A DNA stretch of 64,000 nt, taken from NCBI GenBank assembly GCA_000934385.1, contig KN880466.1, positions 1 to 64,000 on the forward strand, in the 5' to 3' direction. The position numbers and the translations under genes are program-made. Each line of letters starts with the position of its first letter. The first letter of the stretch is position 1. The DNA is from Cylindrobasidium torrendii FP15055 ss-10. Lineage: Eukaryota; Basidiomycota; Agaricomycetes; Agaricales; Physalacriaceae. Below the pieces are notes generated by a model. That model worked only from the letters and a program-made list of their open reading frames with translations, ran no database searches and was not told the origin of the DNA. This document shows, in pieces, positions 12,363 through 23,935 of the stretch.

Positions 12363-14657
12363 ATGTCGACGCCGTGCTCGGGATACAAGGGCAAGGTGTC
12401 GGTTAGACGGAGAGGATGGGCTTTGCTGCCCACGGAGCTACTTCAGTGCGTAGCCACCCATGTCAAACACAAAGCTCTATTCATGTGATGGCCTAGATAT
12501 ATTGCAACACTCAGTATCCATACTCTCAACTCCCGTCGGGACTATGGCTCCGCCTACAGTCACCACTGGCTCGAGCGCGCGATCTACTTTGTTGTGCGCG
12601 ACGCGGCTGAGATGGAGCGAATAATGTCCGTGTGTCTATCATGGAGGACCGCTCGTGCGTTTTTCTGGCTACTCAATCGTCTTCCATACTTAACAAACAG
12701 CAGTTGAAACTCATGCGTTCTGGCACCATGCCATCAGCACCATAGACCCTTACGACTATTTGGCCACATACCTATTTCCGCGTCCAAGCCTATCATCAGG
12801 ACGAAGCGCATCTGCAAAGCCCGCCTCTCTCCCGCCTGGCCAGTACTTCCGCAAGATGATGGGACTCACTTGTCTGCCCTGCCGCATACTATATCCCTAC
12901 CACACCACAGGCTTCACTACTATTAAGCACTGGTGCAACCTGCAGCCTCGCTTCGGCATGATCGGCGTTTGTGGACACCACGCCGAGAATCAATTCTGCC
13001 ATGTCTGCTTGAGGAGTGGCAACAGCCAGAATTTTCTCACCAATAGCAGCGACTACCAATCCTTCCCCGCCGCTCGCATGGTGTGCCGCTCATGCAGGAC
13101 TACCACCCGACCATGGAAGGAATACCAATTCGATGAAGAGTCCAAACGCGCCATCACTTCATATATTGATTGGGGAGAAGGATCAGCCCAGAAGACGGTC
13201 GAGTATTGCCTTGACCGTGCGTGGCTCAAGAAACATACGCGGGTCGCGGAACACGTCGAGCTTGCAAAGGCAACATACGAAGCCGAGAGAGCCGATCGTG
13301 TCATATACGATAGCGACGACGAGATGTTACCCGACAGCGACGAGGACGATGAGGAAGAAGAATTGGAGCGCATCGAATCATTAGCCCAGGACAGCGCCGT
13401 CAACGCGTGGGCTCGCAACCGAATCTTGTGTGGTCTCTGGCTGCTACCTAGTGACCAGTGGATATCGCCAATGCACCCTATAGAAATGGCCCGGTCTCAT
13501 CCCTTCAGCACTGTGGCCGACACTGGAGCACCACCTAGACTGGATAATTTTGAAGCACCTCCAAGCTGGCCGATGGTACAGTCCGCTAACAGGGAATTCC
13601 GAAGGGAGTTATGCAATGTGCTTCTCCCTCCACTCACCAACATTATGCGGAGATTGGTGATGCAAGGGGCCTCGACAAAGGACGTCGAGCGGACGACACT
13701 GGATGAACTTGCCGTCATGCTACGCGAGGAAGGCACTTGGTGGGATGGATGGAATTGGACCAGGAGACCCCCCGTGTCCGAGGATGGCAGCGAGGATTCT
13801 GCACCTTCGACTACGGCGACTCCAGAAAGCCCTGTCTTGTCTACCAGCACCCTACAGACCACACCAAGCCCACCACCTACGAAATCAAAGGGAGGCGACC
13901 TTACTGTCGAAATTGCTTCGTCTCCTGTGGCTGCGCCGCGTCAAATCCTTGTTGCTCCAGTTCTCGAGCACCCTCGCCAGATACGCGATGTTCCCTTCCT
14001 GCCTGACGATATAACATCTTTGCCCGCCGAGAGCCGCAGTGCCATCATGAAGGTGTGTGCAGCTAGTCACTTCTCACCAGCCCGTATTTATCCTTCCCAC
14101 AGGTCTGGAGACAAGCCTGTTCACCTTTATATGCTTGCGAGTGTAATGTTTGCGAACGTACACGAGCAGAGCATACGGCGGCGCAAGAGCCAGAGCAGCA
14201 CAATACCATCAAGCTGGTTCCCTCGCAGCCAGAGACAGAATATGAAGACTTCTTGAAAAGCGACGGACACGATGCAGATGCGGAAACGGATATCGATCTG
14301 GAGGATGAAGAAGATGAAGATTTCCGCACCGAAAGCAGCGACGGATTTGAGCGGCTTCCGGAAGAGTTTAAATCAGCGGTGGACGTTCGTCGTAGGAAAC
14401 GCAGCATCGAGGAGATTGATGATGCTGACGCCGATGTGGAGGAGATGGATGCGGTGCGCGCTAGGTCGCGCTCGCCGCCCAAGCGGCGGCGAGAGGGGAG
14501 CGCTGAGCCGGAGCCGACATGGGCGCCTACCAAGGTTGTCCCCGCGAGTCCTGGGCGCAAGCGTTCGTCTGCAGAGGTCGAATCTCTCGAGGTCTCTGAC
14601 TTGAAAAGAGCAAAACGCGGCATCGTCACCAACATTGATAAGTCCGCTGACACCTGA
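12363..14657 (+). CDS. F-box-like, Cys-rich hypothetical protein
   Basis: Four exons (12363-12445, 12497-12654, 12701-14052, 14103-14657) give 715 residues. The N terminus is basic followed by WALLPTELLQ, the opening helix of an F-box-like fold. A middle region about residues 90-200 has paired cysteines (CLPC, CGHHAENQFCHVC, CRSC) that could bind zinc. The C-terminal third is acidic then basic (EDEEDEDF, SRSPPKRRRE), typical of nuclear proteins, with a second Cys cluster CSPLYACECNVC spanning the last intron. I do not recognise a characterised homologue. If the F-box is real, it would be an SCF ubiquitin-ligase receptor, but this is inference from the first 45 residues. The start could lie further upstream. 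Confidence 0.7.
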
Positions 14658-15005
14658 GTCCTAGGGGCAACTGCTCCGATTTTTATGGGTTCCCTAGTCG
14701 CAGTGTGTATATTTTCGAAGTATTTGTCGTTCGCGTTCGTTGTATTTTGCTTACTTAAAGGTTGTACCAGTAAACAGAAGGCCTGAGATTTGCGTGGTGA
14801 TTCTGCGGAACGTCTCGTACTTGTCTGCAGATCTATGTTGTAGTTTTAGCATACCGAGTTACTTATTTGAAGGCCAAGCCCGAACATGGCATTGTTTCTC
14901 AACCCAAATCAAGTGATGCTATGGTGGTATTGAGTCCGCCTGCATGAGACTAGCATCTAGTATCAGCTTGACTAAGCCAGTTTAACTCTGACTCTCACCA
15001 CCACC

Positions 15006-16289
15006 ATGGTATGGACCGGTTTGCATCTGCCTCCCATAGCCATCGAAGCGCGATCTCCGCTGACGGTGGAGACCATTTTGAAACTATTTCTACCGGCTCA
15101 GCTTGCCATCGTAGCAAGCGCATATGCTACGACGCACAAATACGGATTCTTGACACGAGTTTCTCTCTTGCCTGTCGTGTTGTTCTTGTGCTATCGACTG
15201 GCGGTGGGAATCGACGTGTCGCGCCAGGACATCCATATAGATGTGCTTGGCTTCCATATTAAAGGTGATAATTTGGCACAAGCGTACTTTAACCAAGGCC
15301 TTCTTGTAAGTTCGGCTGTAAACGCGCAGTTTGGGGTCGCTCAATCGTTCTATGACACTTTTTAGATTGGCATGTTCCTCTCCAGTCTGCGCGCCATTTC
15401 GTGGACATTCAGTGGCGCCCCGAGTAGAAGCGTCGTGCGGGAGCTCTGCACCCTCCGGGGCAAGCATGTACCCAAGCCGTGCGAATGGCGTCCCACCGGC
15501 CAACGAGGCCTGTTCATTTTTCTCACCATACTCTCCGCACTTGCCTCCACCCTGCTCTTCGACCTCATTCATATCCATATTCATATCCTGGCGCCCGACC
15601 TCTTTCGCGTGCCGGGCGGACACCCCAATGGTCTGCTGGGCAACGAGTGGCCCACGTTGAAGACGATGCATCTTAGCGCGTGTGCATACCTCCTCACCTG
15701 GCTGACACTTCACCGAGTATACGACGTTGCCACCCTCGTCGGTGTCGGTCTCGTGCGCCAAGATCCTGCAGAATGGCCGCCGCTGTTTGGCACATTCTAT
15801 GTGTCCACAAGCTTGCGCGCATTTTGGGGAAGGCAGTGGCACCAGCTGTTTCGGGATGCATTTGTTGGCGCGGTTGGAAAGCCTGTGTCGCTGGGTCTGA
15901 CGAGGATCGGGGCGGGGGCGTCTAGGTCAGTGGTGGACTTCGTCGCGGGACTAGCAGTCTTTGTGGTATCGGCGGTCATGCATTGGTTGGGTATATGGGC
16001 CATGGGCATGGGGTCAGATGGATGGAAGACTGGGGGTTTCTTTGTCGTCCAATATGCCGGCATAGTCTTGCAGACGTCCGCACGGCGACTCGCAGGCGAG
16101 AAGCGCAATGGATTGGTTTGGGCACTGCTTTCTTGGGCCTTCACCGCATTCTGGATTGTCTGGTGGGGTACTTGGATGGTAGACGAATGGGTACGCAGAG
16201 GGTTTGTTTTTGACCTTGCTATTCTTCCGGACCCAGCGGCAGCGCGCCTAGCTCGTTTTCTCAAGAATGTATTGCCCTATGGCAATTGA
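15006..16289 (+). CDS. Wax synthase-like (MBOAT_2) membrane acyltransferase
   Basis: Two exons (15006-15305, 15366-16289) give 407 residues. The ATG is within CACCACCATGG. The protein has about eight hydrophobic segments. It carries the wax-synthase-domain signature: TSLRAFWGRQWHQLFR, then a conserved His in SAVMHWLGIWAMG about 65 residues later, matching the Asn/Asp-His pattern of MBOAT enzymes. Fungal members of this family move acyl groups onto small hydrophobic acceptors, including terpenoids, in the endoplasmic reticulum. The substrate cannot be read from the sequence. The neighbours are unrelated in function, so a biosynthetic cluster is not supported. Confidence 0.8.
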
Positions 16290-16804
16290 CACACACCGTA
16301 ATAACACTACATAATGATGATTGCACAAAAATCGCCAGCGCCGCCGCCGCATTATGTTTGTACATGAACCACTCGATAAGTGGGCCTCCTCCCTTGGGCA
16401 TAATATTCGGAGGCACCTGCACCCCCCTGATAGACGTCATGCACGAAACTTGGTACGGGAAGCAGTCGCAATAGGAAGGCCTTCCTTGGTAGAGACAAAA
16501 CCAACAAAGGTAGTAGTAAGAACAACCGCAGGAGCGGCGCTATAAAGTAGTACATAAATGAGGATGCTATAGTAAATACTAATGTTACAAACAAGAAAAA
16601 GTGCCAGACTGAACAAATGCGTGGTCTACCTACTGTATATATGTGGTGGTACCGGGGCACCCTGCACGGTAAGGTGTATACCGTACAAGATGACAATGAT
16701 GTTTGATTTGATCCTACATGCGAAAGCAAAGTCCTAAAACCCAAAAAGAAAAAGAAAAGCAGCACTGCAGTCAGGTGGTCATGTAAGTATCGTGGTTAGA
16801 ATGT
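16290..16804. other. Convergent 3' intergenic region
   Basis: This holds the 3' ends of the wax-synthase-like gene (+) and the histidine kinase gene (-). It contains A-rich stretches on both strands, including a run near 16740-16758, suitable for polyadenylation. I see no gene here. Confidence 0.5.
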
Positions 16805-19800
16805 TCATGATGGTGTGGAAGGAGCGCTTGAGTCCCGCATGCGCCGTCGGCGTTCACCTTCAGCGAGCATGGCCGTTAAGCTTCCCTCCATGACTGGTTT
16901 CGCTAGGACACTACACCAAGTGGTCAGTGCATCGAACATGGGAAAAAGAAAAGGGACGTACTTGTCGGCACCCGCACTTAAGTACTCCTCCTGATCTTGC
17001 CGCAACGCATTCCCCGTTACACCGACGACAAAGTCAGTCCTTTGCAGCTCCCTTAGCTTGGCGACTAGTTGTAGACCACTCATGAGAGGCATTTGATTAT
17101 CCAGGAATATGGCAGTGAAAACCCGAGGAGAGACAGATTCAGAGAGCCGATGCTCAAGAACGGGAACCGACCGGTCGCTGCTGGGTGTTTGCACCAGGCC
17201 GAGTAGTATGTTCAACGCAACTTGGCCATTTTCCGCCACTGTTACCGAGCACCCCAACCGCTCGAGCATCCGCTTCATGAGCAGTCGCGTCAACTTGTCA
17301 TCGTCCACGACAAGGACTTGACAACGGTCGAATAGAAATGAGCCAGGACTGCTGATTCCACCCCGAGGAGACGTGCCACCCCGGGAGAAGGACTGCCCGA
17401 CGGGGGCGCTCACCGAAGGCGGTAGTGCGTTGTCGAGCGTGAACAATTGAGGGCTGGGTAGTGTGATGTAGTTCGGTCGTGGATGGGCAATGGCGGCCTG
17501 TTCAGGTTCCGTGATTGTTTCAACCTGGACGCGTATATCGTGCGCATATTCAGTGCCAGTCGAAGGGTCGCCGATTGTTCTTGTCGGGGCAGATGCGGTG
17601 GGGTTGTGGCTGGCTAGGTGAAGTTCGACGGGTCCTTCGGCGTTCATCAAGCCTCGCAGCGCAGCGGGCGACCGTGTTAATGATGGTGAACGCCGTGATT
17701 GTCGTAGTGCGATGATCTCAGCTCGTTCGTGCTCTAATCGCTTGCGTTGAAGCGAGTCTGAATCATGCGAGAGGATAGGCGCGAGGGCAAACGTGTTTGG
17801 CGTAATGTCTGGTCCCAAAGCATGGCATTCTTCCATCGGACTTGGCTGAATCACCTGCGAGCCAACGCCTAGTGGCAGTTCGACCCAGAATGTGGAACCA
17901 TGCCCGCGCCTTGAGTACAGACCAAGCCGACCGCCACTGAGTTTGACGATACGGCGAACGAGAGCCAGTCCAAGGCCAGTCCCTTTCCCACCTACACGGA
18001 CGTTGAACTTCAGTATACAACTTGTGGATTCTAGCACATACCCTGTGTTTTCCCCAAGTCGGTCTGGATAAACGCCGCTGAACCACATGTTAATGACAAA
18101 ACAGACGAGATGAGAAGAAACGTACAGAAGATGCTAGCATCTGCGTATGCGCGCGGAGAAATGCCCACTCCAGTGTCTGACACCTCAATGCGGACAATGA
18201 TACGCTCCAAATCCTGCTGAGACTCCGACTTGGCGAGGGCCACAGAATATGGCCTTGCGTTAACTAGGGTACTGTCGCTGCTCTTGTCATTTGGGGTGCT
18301 GCATGAGCTTGTTGCAGGTTCGACAAGTTGAGTGCGGACTGTGAGCGTGCCACCCTTGCCGTTGAATTTTACAGCATTGCTGGAAATGAAAGTGCGTTAG
18401 TTTTGCGGAGGCCCAGGCACGACACAATCACCTTGCCAGGTTAGTGACAATTTGGCGAAGGCGGTTCTCGTCGCCACACACAATGCCAGCCGGGAGGTCT
18501 CCTCGATCCTTCAACATGAGGTCGACTTCATCGCTACTTTTACCAAGCGTGAGGTGCTGTGCACGAAGCGCGTACTAGAGACATGTTAGCGTGTTGAGCG
18601 GGCAACCAGAAGCGTAGGTATACCTCGTCAATTCGGGGATCCAAATGAACGTGAAGAGATTGATCGTGTGCGCTGGTGGACAAGTCCAGCGGAAGCATCA
18701 GAGACTGGATAACCTGATGGAAAGGATATGGCTAGACCATGGAAGTGAGAGAACCATCTGGGCACGACGCAGTGACTGGGCTTACCCGGTTGAGAACCTC
18801 GAACTTGCCACTATCCATGCGATTGCTGTAATGTGCTGAGTGTCGTGTATCTCGTTGAGCAACGTGAGAACTCACAAGTCCAGTACGTCGTTCAGAACTG
18901 CATCGGGGGGACAGCTCAGCATTAATGACAGAAAGAAACTTGCCACTGCACCTTTTGACATCTGAGTAAGACTCCCCTCCAACGCCTCGAACTCTATATG
19001 GCTTCCTTTTCCAACAACACCGGATGCACGCATGTTCTGCGCGGCGAGGACTTGGGTATGGTCAGCTGTCGTCGGCATTGGATATACAATTTCACGTACG
19101 GGCCGTATTCAGAGGGACGCGAACCTGTGGAGGGGAGGTCAGTTCGATGGTAGGCTCTTACGTAAGGAGCGACATATCATGAAAGACATAACTGCGGAGT
19201 GGGTCAGTCCAAGTGCACGCAAGAGATGGCCAAGGTTGGGCTCACGACGTCAACCGGTATTTTGAATCCGCCGCTTTGCGCTCATTGAGTTGTGCCCTCT
19301 CTGTCCTGTCGATCTGATGCTTGAGGTGGGATCGTGCCATATGTAGTCGGCGAGCAGACTATGAACAGCATGAGCTATTTCGAAGACTACGGTCATGGTC
19401 ACGTACCATATCCAGCTGGAAGTGCATATACAGGAGGAAGGATTGGAACACAAGGAAATTGATGATGTCTATGTTCAGGTTGAGCCGGGACTGCCTCCTG
19501 AGAAAGAGGCCTACGCACTGCGGTACCAAGCACTTCGATATGGCATGATCAACGCCGAGGAGCTACGCATTTTGGTCAGACATGTTTGTGAGAAATGCTA
19601 ACGTCCCGCTTACAAGGTTATGAAAACAGATGCGCCGACAGTAGCTGAAATCCGCCCAAGATGCCCACCGAATAATGCGACGGTCTGCATTGCTGAAGCG
19701 TAGCTTGGAGGATGTTTAGTGGCGCTGTCTTAGGGAACGCCGGAGAACGTACTAGAATGTGGACACGAAATCCTTCGTTCCACATGTGAACAGGTGGGAA

Positions 19801-20696
19801 CCGTCATCCGCAGTGTAGTACTTGCAGAAGAATTGGTAGAGAACCTGGTAGCTAGCCCACGACCATGTCGAAGCGCATATAAACGTTTGGTAGAGCTTGG
19901 GGTATTTGAGGGGATAGTCAAAATAACAAAACACCGCTAGAGGGACTGTCAAGACCGAAGCGACCTGGATAGAATCATGAGTGACTGAGATACACGGTTT
20001 GAAGGGTCGCATACCCCAAAGTAGAATATCTGGCGATTAGGTGAGTGAGGCGGGACACTGTGGGGGACTATGAATGCGTACCTGGTCTGCCAATACAGTC
20101 GGTTTTTGGATGGATGCAATGGCCATGACCCAAGTCACGACGAAGAAGAGGGAGGCAAAGATGGAAAGTGCGCGCCCGTTCGCCCAGACTTCGCGTTGAT
20201 ATTCCCGCTCGTGCTCCGGATTTTGGAAGCTCGGGTCGAAGAAACTGAGCAGTCCGTACCAGAATACAGCAATCGTCTTGCAGGATCCCCAGAAACCAGA
20301 GCCTGGAACAGGCGTCCTGTGGTAGCGCGGCTCGATTTCGTCTTCGTCGCAGGGGTCATCCATTATTGAGACTTTTGATGACTGGAGGTCCTCCTCTGTC
20401 CAGTTTCGGTCTACAACGACCTCGTTGATCTCTGTGCCCTCCTCCTCCTTTTCCAGCTCGGCCTGAACAGGCTCTGGAGCCTCAGAAGTCGTATATGACG
20501 CGCTGCGGTCGCATTCCTGGGGCTGGAGGAATTTGGGACGAAATTTGTTCTGCAGTTTTCGCCAAGAAGCAGAGATGGACATCTTCCTTGGCGGCTCGCA
20601 CTGTAGAACTGGTGATGGTAGTGGACTTTTGCCGTTACAGATGTCGGGCATGTCGTGCTCCCACCGCGTTGAGTTCGTCCTCGACCATGAGAACAT
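16805..20696 (-). CDS. Membrane hybrid histidine kinase with fused response regulator
   Basis: A multi-exon gene of roughly 1000 residues. The N terminus (ATG 20696) is cytoplasmic and acidic. It is followed by several membrane segments (SIFASLFFVVTWVMAIASI; VASVLTVPLAVFCYF; a third around INFLVFQSFLLY). A helical linker (LKHQIDRTERAQLNERKAAD) leads into a HisKA domain, then a HATPase_c domain with the N box (RLRQIVTNLAR, NAVKFNG), G1 (VSDTGVGIS) and G2 (GKGTGLGLALVRRI). The C-terminal receiver domain has DDD, the phospho-acceptor Asp in FLDNQMPLMSGL, and Lys in VLAKPV. It would relay a membrane signal to a histidine phosphotransfer protein. The H box is odd: it reads YVFHD, and the following exon VRVPLNTA cannot be joined by a canonical intron, so the gene may be damaged there (19119-19185). 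Confidence 0.8.
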
Positions 20697-21748
20697 GATG
20701 GTCAGGAGGCGGAGGGCGATGCCGGCGCCGGACCTCGGTTTAAACTCGATTGATCAGGGTCTCTGGCGGGCTTACGTCATTGACCCTCAAAACAGAACAT
20801 TGCTTCATTGCTGAATAATAGGCTCCTATCATCATTATCTTCGCCCCGATTTGGACACCCCATCAATGCCCACTTTTACGTAATCCTTCCTAAGAGCAAT
20901 GCCTGCGAAGGTGGTTGGTCGCCAAGCGAGCGCGAATGCCGCAATAATATGCTAGATATCGAAAGGTCAACTGTTATCCGGGGATTCATGGATACGGATA
21001 TCAGTCTACGGCAATACTCGCATTGCAGCAGGTCGGCCATGTTGGATAACGAGGTCTTCATGTATACCCTCGCTGGCCAATCTAGTGTGGTACTACGAGG
21101 AAGTCCTTGAGGAAACGGGGATACACACGGTAGCCAGCTTGAGTGTCCGCCTCGTGTCTAATGACTCCCTCAAGGATTCGAAGAGGGTCTTGGAAGCTAG
21201 GTGCAAGCATATCACGCAGAAAAGAAGCACAGACTGACTCTTGGCTCAATTGCCGTAGTTCATATTCGATTCAATAGCGCGCCCTGCATAGGGTCGGTTC
21301 ATACAACCCTCTTAAACGTGCCACCGACGGCCCTAATCTGATATCGCGCAGAAGACGAAAGGTACATACTTTCATGGATCTTGGACAGATCTCAGCACAG
21401 CTACATTGACCTATGCTAATGTAATAAGCACTTGCTGATCAAAGCTATCCAGGCGTCAACATCACACGCACGACAATGTCCACAACCCACCAGTGGCTTC
21501 ATTGTGACGAGAAATCGACTTTCACTCGCCTAAATGAGGCCTTCTGATTTTCAGAGTACTTGTGTATTCTGTGATGCAGTTGTAGGGCAGACCCTGATTC
21601 CAATGGGACATGCGCGCGCTCCCCATGCCGGAGGGGTCCTTCGAGAGTACGGCCATCCCCTCCATGGACATAGATATTTGCATGCATGCAGCCGCATTTC
21701 TTTCTCATTTGGAAACACCCGAGCGAAAAATCGAAATGAGCTCTATTA
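20697..21748. other. Histidine kinase promoter and RING gene 3' region
   Basis: About 1 kb upstream of the kinase ATG, ending at the stop codon of the RING gene. A + strand ORF of 100 codons lies here, but its composition is not protein-like and nothing supports it. I see no RNA gene or repeat. Confidence 0.4.
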
Positions 21749-23080
21749 TTACAGGCGCTTTGGAACCCGTATCCCACTACGAGGCCCAGTAGCGAGTGTT
21801 ACATTGCTTCCAGACGCTGTGCGGAAAAAGGATGGTGGGCCACTCTTCGCAACCGAAGACGGCCTACATGGCACAGGCTTCGTTTTGGGAAGTGGGGGAG
21901 GCATCGCGTCCATAAACAAAGAGGAGTGGTCCACAGAAGGCGCTGGCAGAGCGCGTTCCACATCTATCTTTCGCTTCTTGCTCTTCCCTTTGGCTAAAGG
22001 CGTTGCGTCCAAGGTCACAGAAGTATCGTCAGGCATGTTCTGTGTCCAATGTGAGCAGACCGGCGCTCGACTGGATGATGCGCACACCTCCGTGGCAAAG
22101 GCCATGGAACGACGGACATGCTGCGGTGTGCCGTGTACAGAGTGGACTTCGTCCGGGTTTGCTTTTGATTTTGACTTCGTCTGACAATCGCAGCGGTCCT
22201 TGTCCCGTAGTCGTTGGTTGTCTTTCTGCATGAGAATCGGCTCGCATGCCCATAACTATGAAAGTGAAAGCATACCTTGAGAGTCACGATAGCCTGCTCA
22301 TGCTTACTCGCCTTGGCCAGACTTTCTTTGTATTCGTTTTGTACGGCAGAAAGCTGACTTTGCAAATCGGCACGCTGGGATCGTATTCTGGTTACAGTTG
22401 CTTGGAGAGATTGCAAGGCAGTATTGGTATCATTCAAGGTTTGGACTAGTTCCTCGTTCTGGTCTAGTGCACGTTCGATGGTACGATCCTTGCCCTCAAG
22501 AATTTGTTGCTGACGTAGGTGAGAGGCTTCTCGTTGTCGCTTCGCAGCGTCGAGTTGCCGCTGGACTTGTGCCATTTCGCTTGAATGAGCCTGTTCCTTG
22601 ACCAGCAAATCACTGTTTGCTTTCAGAAGATTCTGATACTCGGAGAACGTGGGATTCAATTGTTCTCGCAAGTCGTTTACTGCCACAATGAGTGTGTCCT
22701 TTCCCAGGATCAGAGAGAGTAAGGATGAGAGTATTGTCACGCACCGGTACCCCGTCATCTTTCGGCTTTAAATACTCCAGGATGGCATCGACAATCCCCT
22801 TCAAGTTGAGTTCCAAGGGTGACCGGTAATGGGTGAGGTATATTGCGTGCGCGCTTCCCTGCTCTGCTGGCACCCGACAGGTAGGGCACGGAACTATTGT
22901 GGACGCAAATGGTCGAGAATACAAATTCTCGACACAAGTAGAGCAGTACACATGTCCTGGGTATATCATGAGGACCGGATATGGAACACTGCAAAATCAC
23001 ACTTTACCGCACGGCAACGACCGAACATTGTCTATCGCATAATCGCAATAACACACGGCGCATTCGAATCGGGGCTCCAT
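21749..23080 (-). CDS. RING-HC coiled-coil protein, copy 1
   Basis: Multi-exon gene starting at ATG 23080 (MEPRFECAVCYCDY); an in-frame ATG nine bases upstream is also possible. The RING-HC is at the very N terminus: CAVC, then LPCG split by an intron (G|GTAAAG) and joined to HVYCSTC, then CPTC. A helix and a coiled coil of about 150 residues follow (LVKEQAHSSEMAQVQRQLDA, EELVQTLNDTNTALQSLQ). The tail is basic and Ser/Pro-rich, with KGKSKKRKID as a likely nuclear signal. A RING-HC domain points to ubiquitin E3 ligase activity; substrate unknown. The architecture is shared with the gene at 26976, in opposite orientation 3.9 kb away. Both interrupt the RING at the same Gly codon. Confidence 0.75.
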
Positions 23081-23401
23081 GCATGACATTGTAAAGCAGA
23101 ATGCGGTACTTCCACTAAGGACGTCGCGGTAACAAGTCAAGATACTTCGCACGCGACGACAAACCCCGCGCCCATCACGATCACCTGACTGATTGGTGCC
23201 GATTGCGCGGCTGCGCCACAGAGAGCTGCACACAGGTTGACCAGAATGTTCTGGGCTGCTACTGCGAGAGGTTATTTGCTATGAGTGATAGATGATCTGG
23301 GGATATGAAACTATACATATCGACATTCTCCGTCTAATAATCGGAGAGGCGGCAGGCCTGTCCAGTGTCCAGCGTTGCTGATGCTACCTCAATCATCTGA
23401 A

Positions 23402-23935
23402 TCACCGATGGACTTCAACATACACCACATAGATCTTGAAAGGATAGCACAGTGCGAAATTAGTCCCAGCCTTCGGTAAGTCTTCCTTGGTTATTATGCA
23501 CCAGTCACCGGCGTGAAGCTCCGCTGCATCCTCGGAGAACGTGGGGATGCCCGGGGCGCGTGCGCTTGTAAAGAAATTGTGTGAGGTGGAATTTTTTGCT
23601 ACCGTTCTTGAGCAGGGGGAATAACCTTTAGGTGGAACCCCATCGAGTAATCCAAGTATATCATTCAACTCGTGTCGACCCGACGTATCCGAGGACACGG
23701 TCACGTTCCTTTCTTCCTCGCTGTATTCTGCACCTTCGATAGTGAAATTCGACTGCTCTTGTGAGATCAGGTGACTTGTGCCTTGGAGGAACAACGAGTT
23801 CTCCCCCGAGATTGTAGCTGGGTGTAGGTCGTAGCTTTCGGCAAAGTCGCAGAACGAAAACCCGTCGTCGCGACCTAATTGCCTCACTCAAAGCGCGCCA
23901 CTTGGGCAGTGTTCCCGCTCACTGAGTTGGAGCAT
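23402..23935 (-). CDS. Small hypothetical protein, tentative
   Basis: Tentative two-exon gene. A short first exon from ATG 23935 (MLQLS) is spliced by a 48 nt GTGAGC...TTAG intron to a long exon of about 160 codons that opens with RDDGFSFCDFAESYDLHP. The long exon has varied, protein-like composition (NDILGLLDGVPPKGYSPC, CIITKEDLPKAGTNFALCY) but no ATG of its own, so an upstream exon is needed. The frame is also open further upstream of the proposed ATG. No domain recognised. It may be a real fast-evolving gene or chance. Confidence 0.35.

Noticed and set aside
15006..16289. Secondary-metabolite cluster around the wax-synthase-like gene
   Set aside because: Neighbours are a histidine kinase and an F-box-like protein; there is no terpene cyclase, P450, PKS or NRPS in the window.
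21534..22184. 216-codon + strand ORF
   Set aside because: It is antisense to the last exon of RING copy 1, which has coding composition and correct splicing.
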